This document shows, piece after piece, positions 5,487 to 9,193 of a stretch of 9,193 bases of DNA (the stretch's first letter is position 1; every line of letters begins with the position of its first letter). Both the position numbers and the translations under genes were made by a program. The DNA comes from an uncultured Anaerolineaceae bacterium. GTDB taxonomy: Bacteria; Chloroflexota; Anaerolineae; Promineifilales; Promineifilaceae. Below the pieces are notes generated by a model, which saw nothing but the letters and a program-made list of their open reading frames with translations, made no database searches and had not been told where the DNA came from. Where the stretch lies: contig CALBTC010000220.1 of assembly GCA_937967805.1 (NCBI GenBank), positions 1 through 9,193 on the forward strand. Reading direction: 5' to 3'.

Positions 5487-6482
5487 ATGTCTCAAACATT
5501 TACCGGGGTTGTCCAATTTGCCAACGGCGCACCCGCCGCCAACGTTTCCGTTCGCCTGTTTGATGCCGATGTGCTGACCGAAGATGATGATTTGACCGTG
5601 CAGCCCGGACTTTCCAACGAGAAAGGCGTGTTCAGCCTCAGCTATGATCCCAGTCGCGATTTAGATTTTGCCGATGTGTTTCGGCCGTATTTGCAGTTTA
5701 GCTATACTCACCACGGCGAGCCGCGCAGCCACACAGCCGATGTGCAGCCCAACCAGCGCGACTACCGCTTGCCGGAAATTCCGCCTGTGGAATTCATTCC
5801 GACCACGCACGGCTTTCAATACACCAACCGTTACCCTGGCTACTGGCTGCCATTTTCAGTCCAGTCGGTGCCCGACATTCCCAGCGTCAGCAACACCTAT
5901 GGTTTGTGCGGCGGCATGTGTGCCACGGCGATGGACTTTTTGCTCGCCGGTAGGCAAATTCCACAGCGGCGCAGCCGGCCGGGTCGCGTCACGCCGCTGC
6001 ACCGCTACATCCACCGGCGGCAGGTAGACAGCCTGACGGCGGGCACGCAGGTGGCTCGTTTTGTGCGCTGGATGAGCTTGCCAGATACGGCCGTTCACCT
6101 GCGTACCGCTGAAGAGCTCAAAACCCTGCGCCAAAACCTGGACAACAGCGTCCCCACCCCCATCGGCATGGTGTACGTCAGCACCAAAGACACGATGCAA
6201 ATCTGGCAAAATCACCAGATTTTGGCTTGCAGCTACGAAGATCTGGGCGAAGGGCGCATCCGCATTCTCGTTTACGATCCCAACTACCCCCGCCGCAACG
6301 ACGTCTTCGTTGAATCCTGGCCTGACGAGGGAAGCGGCGGCGTCGCCAGCGTCCAGCGCATCGGCAAAAAAGAGAAGGTCACCCGCGGCTACTTCGTCAT
6401 GCCCTACGAACCCGTCGTCCCCCCCGCCATCCTCGACGACGACAGCGCCAGCGACGAAAAAGACGAGCGAGATTTTGGCTAG
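5487..6482 (+). CDS. Putative papain-like cysteine peptidase with N-terminal TTR/CarboxypepD-like domain
   Basis: A 331-residue protein I cannot name, but its architecture is readable. Residues 2-95 (TGVVQFANGAPAANVSVRLFD..., with an NEKGVFSLSYD turn) look like a transthyretin or carboxypeptidase-regulatory beta sandwich. Residues about 110-310 contain YGLCGGMCATAMDFL (139-153), resembling the papain GSCGSCW helix start with Cys145 as likely nucleophile, then QNHQIL with His243 and LVYDPN with Asp264/Asn266. This is the order Cys-His-Asp/Asn expected of papain-fold peptidases. The tail is very acidic (DDDSASDEKDERD). There is no signal peptide or membrane segment, so it is probably cytoplasmic. 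ATG 5487 is preferred over the ATG at 5475 because GGAGGG (5477-5482) lies 4 nt upstream. It follows the Clp-like gene across a palindromic repeat, so the two may be co-transcribed. Enzyme activity is inferred, and a non-peptidase papain-fold role is possible. Confidence 0.6.
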   Translation: MSQTFTGVVQFANGAPAANVSVRLFDADVLTEDDDLTVQPGLSNEKGVFSLSYDPSRDLDFADVFRPYLQFSYTHHGEPRSHTADVQPNQRDYRLPEIPPVEFIPTTHGFQYTNRYPGYWLPFSVQSVPDIPSVSNTYGLCGGMCATAMDFLLAGRQIPQRRSRPGRVTPLHRYIHRRQVDSLTAGTQVARFVRWMSLPDTAVHLRTAEELKTLRQNLDNSVPTPIGMVYVSTKDTMQIWQNHQILACSYEDLGEGRIRILVYDPNYPRRNDVFVESWPDEGSGGVASVQRIGKKEKVTRGYFVMPYEPVVPPAILDDDSASDEKDERDFG

Positions 6483-6534
6483 AGGATTTATAGTTTCAAG
6501 TCTACGAGCTGATTGACACCGAAAGGAAACAACC

Positions 6535-7299
6535 TTGAGCGATTTCGATATAGGAACCTTACTCAAATTCAGACCGCCAAAATACTTTTGTGAAAAATGC
6601 CGTGCGCTTTTGTATCGTTTGTCAGTCGATTGGAAGAAAAATGCAGTTTGGTGCCCCGTATGCAATGTTCATTATCTACCTACTGAAGATTTTAGATTTT
6701 ATGACTTTGATGAATATCTGGAAAATAAAAACTTCACCATTGAATTTGGGGATCCTGTCGAGCATGGGCAAAAATTAGCAGCAATTGCCCACAATTTTAA
6801 TCAAAACAAAGAATGGTACCCACCATTGCGTGCATTGTTTGAAGCAATAAACGTGGCTCAAAAATTCATACACTTCACTACTTATGGATTAAGTCACAGT
6901 TTCTTTGGTGCGCTAAAGCTGAAATCTTTAGTTGTTCCAATTCGTGGGATAGCAGCAAACATCCATCCAGAGTTTGCCATTGAAATCAATGATAATAAGT
7001 CAGAAGCTCCACATCTAGACCTAAAACTCTTTACACAAAACCAAGACAACTCTGATTGGAGCATGATCCCCCATCAAAAGCTAATTGTAATTGATGGCAT
7101 TATGGCTTTCAAAGGTGCTGCAAACATGACCAATAGTGGCTGGAGAAAAGCCGCAAGCGGAAGAGATCATATTGAAGTGGTGACCAATATCAAAGAAGTT
7201 GTTGAACTACACAATAAACTTTTTAGTCCAATTTGGGCAGAATTTAACGAAATAAACGATACAATTGAAATGACAGTTGAAGATGATATCCCTTTCTAG
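6535..7299 (+). CDS. Zinc-ribbon plus phospholipase D-like (single HKD) protein
   Basis: A 254-residue protein. Residues 19-43 carry two CxxC pairs (Cys19/22 and Cys40/43), a zinc ribbon likely to bind nucleic acid or protein. Residues about 95-240 form a phospholipase D-like domain with one HKD motif, HQKLIVIDG...GAAN (His180, Lys182, Asp187, Gly194, Asn197). With one motif per chain it should act as a homodimer, as the Nuc and BfiI nucleases do; cleavage of DNA or RNA is more likely than of lipid. Related single-HKD proteins occur in defence loci (for example DrmC of DISARM), but no other defence gene is seen here. Translation starts at TTG 6535, with AAAGGA (6522-6527) 7 nt upstream and an in-frame TGA at 6514; the next Met is far inside. 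Base composition is near 40% GC by eye, well below its neighbours, and ACGGCCGT is absent, which suggests transfer. Confidence 0.75.
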   Translation: MSDFDIGTLLKFRPPKYFCEKCRALLYRLSVDWKKNAVWCPVCNVHYLPTEDFRFYDFDEYLENKNFTIEFGDPVEHGQKLAAIAHNFNQNKEWYPPLRALFEAINVAQKFIHFTTYGLSHSFFGALKLKSLVVPIRGIAANIHPEFAIEINDNKSEAPHLDLKLFTQNQDNSDWSMIPHQKLIVIDGIMAFKGAANMTNSGWRKAASGRDHIEVVTNIKEVVELHNKLFSPIWAEFNEINDTIEMTVEDDIPF

Positions 7300-7390
7300 A
7301 ATTTATTTCTCAAAGTTCTTGGCTGTGGTCGGCGTCTCACCGTACCACTTGCTGACTTTTTATATGGTGGTGAATACAGCGAGCAAGTCA

Positions 7391-7399
7391 TGCTATAAT
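7391..7399 (+). promoter_or_regulatory. Extended -10 promoter of the toxin-antitoxin pair
   Basis: TGCTATAAT is a perfect extended -10 (TGn plus TATAAT at 7394-7399). The hexamer 17 bp upstream (TGAATA, 7371-7376) is a poor -35, as is usual for extended -10 promoters. Transcription should start near 7406, giving a leader of about 40 nt with AGAGGA at 7435-7440, directly before the antitoxin ATG at 7445. Confidence 0.65.
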
Positions 7400-7444
7400 G
7401 ACAGGCAAATCAGGTAGCACAAGAGTGCTTTTTGAGAGGAACTT

Positions 7445-7699
7445 ATGCATACGCAAATGACGGCCGTTGAGTTAACAGGAACAATTGATGAGCACAATCA
7501 ACTCCATCTGGATACCAAGTTGCCCATCACTGGCCCAAAGCGGGTTCGTGTTATTGTGCTAGCTACTGACGAGGATGAAATCACTGAGGATGAATGGCTG
7601 AAAGCGGCTGCAAAAAATCCAGCTTTTCAGTTTCTCCATGACGCTGCCGAAGACATTTACACGCTTGATGATGGCAAACCTTTTGAACCTCATAAATAA
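7445..7699 (+). CDS. Antitoxin of a type II toxin-antitoxin pair
   Basis: An 84-residue acidic protein beginning MHTQMTAVELTGTIDEHNQ, followed by a short beta-rich half with RVRVIVLA and an acidic helical half (DEDEITEDEWLKAAAKNPAF) ending EDIYTLDDGKPF. I recognise this pattern from small proteins encoded directly before PemK/MazF-like toxins in cyanobacteria and Chloroflexota (from memory). The expected role is to bind and neutralise the toxin through the C-terminal half; the N-terminal half may bind DNA and autoregulate the promoter at 7391-7399. The reading frame overlaps the toxin frame, giving the tight coupling typical of such pairs. Met5 (7457) is an alternative start, but AGAGGA lies 4 nt before the first ATG. 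Confidence 0.72.
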   Translation: MHTQMTAVELTGTIDEHNQLHLDTKLPITGPKRVRVIVLATDEDEITEDEWLKAAAKNPAFQFLHDAAEDIYTLDDGKPFEPHK

Positions 7700-8027
7700 A
7701 ATCGTCCTCGTTCCCTTCCCCTTTGATGATCTTTCAAGCAGCAAGGTACGTCCAGCAATATGCCTCACGAATCCTGTTGGGAAGCATACCCATGTCGTTT
7801 TAGCCTTCATTACCAGCCAACTGCCGGAAAAACCTGAGCCAAGTGACATAATCATCAACAAAGACACAGAAGATTTTGAACCAACGGGGCTGCGCGTTTC
7901 TTCTGCCGTGCGCTTGCATCGCCTCATGACAGTCACTACGGAGTTAATTCGCCGAGAATTAGGTGAACTTTCCCCTAAACACCAAGAAGAAGTTAAGCAG
8001 AAATTGCACAAGCTGTTCCAACTTTAG
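7671..8027 (+). CDS. PemK/MazF-like toxin (endoribonuclease)
   Basis: About 118 residues of the PemK/MazF fold: KIVLVPFPFDDLSSSKVRPAICL (10-32) is the hallmark beta hairpin. Arg27-Pro28 sit at the conserved RPA position, followed by VLAFITSQ (43-50) with the Thr/Ser active-site region, then GLRVSSAVRLHRLMTV and a C-terminal helix. MazF-type toxins cut mRNA at short motifs and halt translation. The start is uncertain: ATG 7638, ATG 7668, ATG 7671 and TTG 7683 are all in frame, none with a strong ribosome binding site. I chose 7671 because the family usually has only a few residues before the IVLVPFPF strand. All choices overlap the antitoxin gene (29 nt from 7671), so translation is probably coupled. 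All motif residues are present, so it should be active. Confidence 0.82.
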   Translation: MANLLNLINKIVLVPFPFDDLSSSKVRPAICLTNPVGKHTHVVLAFITSQLPEKPEPSDIIINKDTEDFEPTGLRVSSAVRLHRLMTVTTELIRRELGELSPKHQEEVKQKLHKLFQL

Positions 8028-8055
8028 GACAGTGCCCTTTAGCAGCTATAACAAT

Positions 8056-9066
8056 CTAGTCAATTCTGGTCCGTTCGCCGGTATTGACGTTAACCGAACA
8101 TTTCTGCCCCTGGCTGGTGGGCTCTTGCAGATGAATCTCATTGGCGTTGGGCCACGCCACAATAAACATTGGTTGAGGTTCTTGCCAGATAAGCGTTGTT
8201 TGTTCTTCGGTGGCCAGATCAAGATGAATCAATGAGTAGCCCCCCTCCAGGCAAAAAGTAGCTGCATGTTCCAAAGCAATGGCCTGACTATCGGGTGACC
8301 ACACAAGATTCACCGCCCCGTCACCTCTCTGCAAAGCCACGTCCCAGGCAATTGTGGCCGTGGTTTGGCCGGCCAGATCGTACAACGTCACGGCCAGCGC
8401 GGGTTCCCAAACGAGCTGGGCCACCGTCATGCCATCGGGAGAAAGGGCACCGCTCACTTCAAGCTGTTGCACCGCACCGCTAGTCAGGTCCAGCCGGTAC
8501 AGGCCTGAATCAAATTGGCCCACAAACCCACCGCAGCCATCAGGCGTAGCGCGCAAGGTGAAAAATAGGGAACGGCCGTCTTCCGACCACAACACCACAG
8601 TTGGCACATCAAACCCCATGCCTGCACCTTGCAGCGTTGAGTAAGCCTGCCAGGAAACATCGCCCGCCACTTCGCTTACCGTCAAATCTGTCTGATAACC
8701 GACCACATGCCCATCCTCTTCAACATACGTCAATAAGGTATACGCCCGCCATTTGCCATCGGGCGAAAATGATTCCCGCTCTTGAAAGATTTTAGCGGTT
8801 GGTTCTGTTTTGGTTGGCAAGGACGTTGGTGAAGGTTGAACGGCCGTAAGCGTTGGAAACGGAGTTGCGGTAGCGGTAATAGTCGGGGAAACTTCTGTTG
8901 CTATTGCCGCAGTTGGCGTCGCCATATTTGTCGGGGTATCTGTTGCCACAATGGGAACGGCCGTTTCAGTCACGGCAACCGATGGCTCAGTTACCTGGCA
9001 CGCAACCGCAATGATGCCTAAACATGAAATGACGAATAATTTGCGAGCGCGTTTTAAGATTGACAT
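8056..9066 (-). CDS. Lipoprotein with Thr/Pro-rich linker and PD40-type propeller
   Basis: A 336-residue secreted lipoprotein. The N-terminus has basic residues (KRARK), a hydrophobic stretch and a lipobox-like IAVAC with Cys23 as the lipidated residue (Ala at -3 is less common than Leu). Residues 24-93 are a Thr/Pro/Ala-rich flexible linker with PTxT-type repeats, common in Chloroflexota cell-surface proteins. The rest has at least four TolB/PD40-like blades: FSPDGKWRAY (100-109), WSEDGRSLFF (160-169), LSPDGMTVAQ (208-217) and WSPDSQAIAL (256-265). Such propellers usually bind other proteins or ligands, and no catalytic site is visible. On the minus strand AAAGGA (9078-9073) lies 6 nt before the ATG at 9066. 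The gene is convergent with the toxin gene, 28 bp apart, with no clear terminator between them. Confidence 0.82.
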   Translation of the reverse strand: MSILKRARKLFVISCLGIIAVACQVTEPSVAVTETAVPIVATDTPTNMATPTAAIATEVSPTITATATPFPTLTAVQPSPTSLPTKTEPTAKIFQERESFSPDGKWRAYTLLTYVEEDGHVVGYQTDLTVSEVAGDVSWQAYSTLQGAGMGFDVPTVVLWSEDGRSLFFTLRATPDGCGGFVGQFDSGLYRLDLTSGAVQQLEVSGALSPDGMTVAQLVWEPALAVTLYDLAGQTTATIAWDVALQRGDGAVNLVWSPDSQAIALEHAATFCLEGGYSLIHLDLATEEQTTLIWQEPQPMFIVAWPNANEIHLQEPTSQGQKCSVNVNTGERTRID

Positions 9067-9193
9067 TGGCTTTCCTTTGCATACAAAATTGAGAAGTCTA
9101 GCAAAAGCTTACCAATTTTTTGCCAGGTCCCCATGCCACACTTTGTACGAGAAGGCAATGAACAGTGTATGATCCTCGTCCACTAGCGATGAT
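9067..9193. other. Upstream region of the lipoprotein gene, no gene seen
   Basis: This 127-bp AT-leaning stretch carries the ribosome binding site of the minus-strand lipoprotein gene. A promoter must lie here or beyond the window edge, but I find no convincing -35/-10 pair on the minus strand. On the plus strand TATGAT near 9168 resembles a -10 box, with TTGTAC 19 bp upstream, which is too far for confidence. No start of a further gene is recognisable. Confidence 0.4.

Noticed and set aside
5856..6665. Long minus-strand open frame of 269 codons opposite the cysteine peptidase gene
   Set aside because: It mirrors a GC-rich gene, has no recognisable motif, crosses the boundary of two real plus-strand genes and has repetitive hydrophobic/acidic composition typical of an antisense shadow.
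6535..7299. DISARM defence system (DrmC)
   Set aside because: The HKD domain alone is compatible, but no DISARM helicase, methyltransferase or other component is in the window, and the zinc ribbon is an extra feature.
8028..8055. Bidirectional terminator between the convergent toxin and lipoprotein genes
   Set aside because: The 28-bp gap has no stable inverted repeat with a T-tract on either strand.

Overview
The window looks like chromosomal DNA of a moderately GC-rich, free-living bacterium. I would place it in Chloroflexota (Anaerolineae-like) with moderate confidence. Reasons: a lipoprotein with a Thr/Pro-rich linker and a PD40-type propeller, a long-chain polyprenyl synthase, palindromic dispersed repeats in the gaps, and a strongly over-used octamer (ACGGCCGT). 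The placement is inference; no rRNA or marker gene is present.

Left end (1-308): the first 24 codons of a minus-strand gene resembling xanthine phosphoribosyltransferase (xpt) leave the window. It diverges from a plus-strand polyprenyl diphosphate synthase gene. The control region between them holds a textbook sigma-70 promoter (TTGACG-N17-TATAAT), a perfect 9-bp inverted repeat just upstream of its -35 box, and a small 9-nt tandem repeat.

Centre (309-6482, plus strand): the polyprenyl synthase is followed 23 bp later by the two subunits of a class I CoA-transferase-superfamily enzyme. They resemble IpdA/IpdB (hydrolase type) more than a classical glutaconate CoA-transferase. A 208-bp MITE-like element with 15-bp terminal inverted repeats separates the subunits and supplies the stop codon of the first. 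Next come a ClpA/ClpB-family AAA+ protein whose first ATPase domain has lost its key residues, and a protein with an N-terminal transthyretin/carboxypeptidase-regulatory-like beta domain and a papain-like cysteine peptidase domain. Palindromic repeats with 9-10 nt internal periodicity occupy the gaps on both sides of the AAA+ gene.

Accessory segment (6483-8027): a clearly AT-richer gene for a zinc-ribbon plus phospholipase-D-type (HKD) protein with a TTG start, then a type II toxin-antitoxin pair (small antitoxin, PemK/MazF-like toxin) with its own extended -10 promoter. This looks like acquired DNA.

Right end (8028-9193): a convergent minus-strand lipoprotein gene, then 127 bp of upstream DNA without a recognisable gene.

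The most noteworthy points are: the ACGGCCGT octamer (13 perfect copies, all inside genes); the repeat elements that provide gene stop codons; the Clp-like protein with one dead and one intact ATPase ring, next to a putative cysteine peptidase; and the IpdAB-like pair lacking the transferase glutamate.
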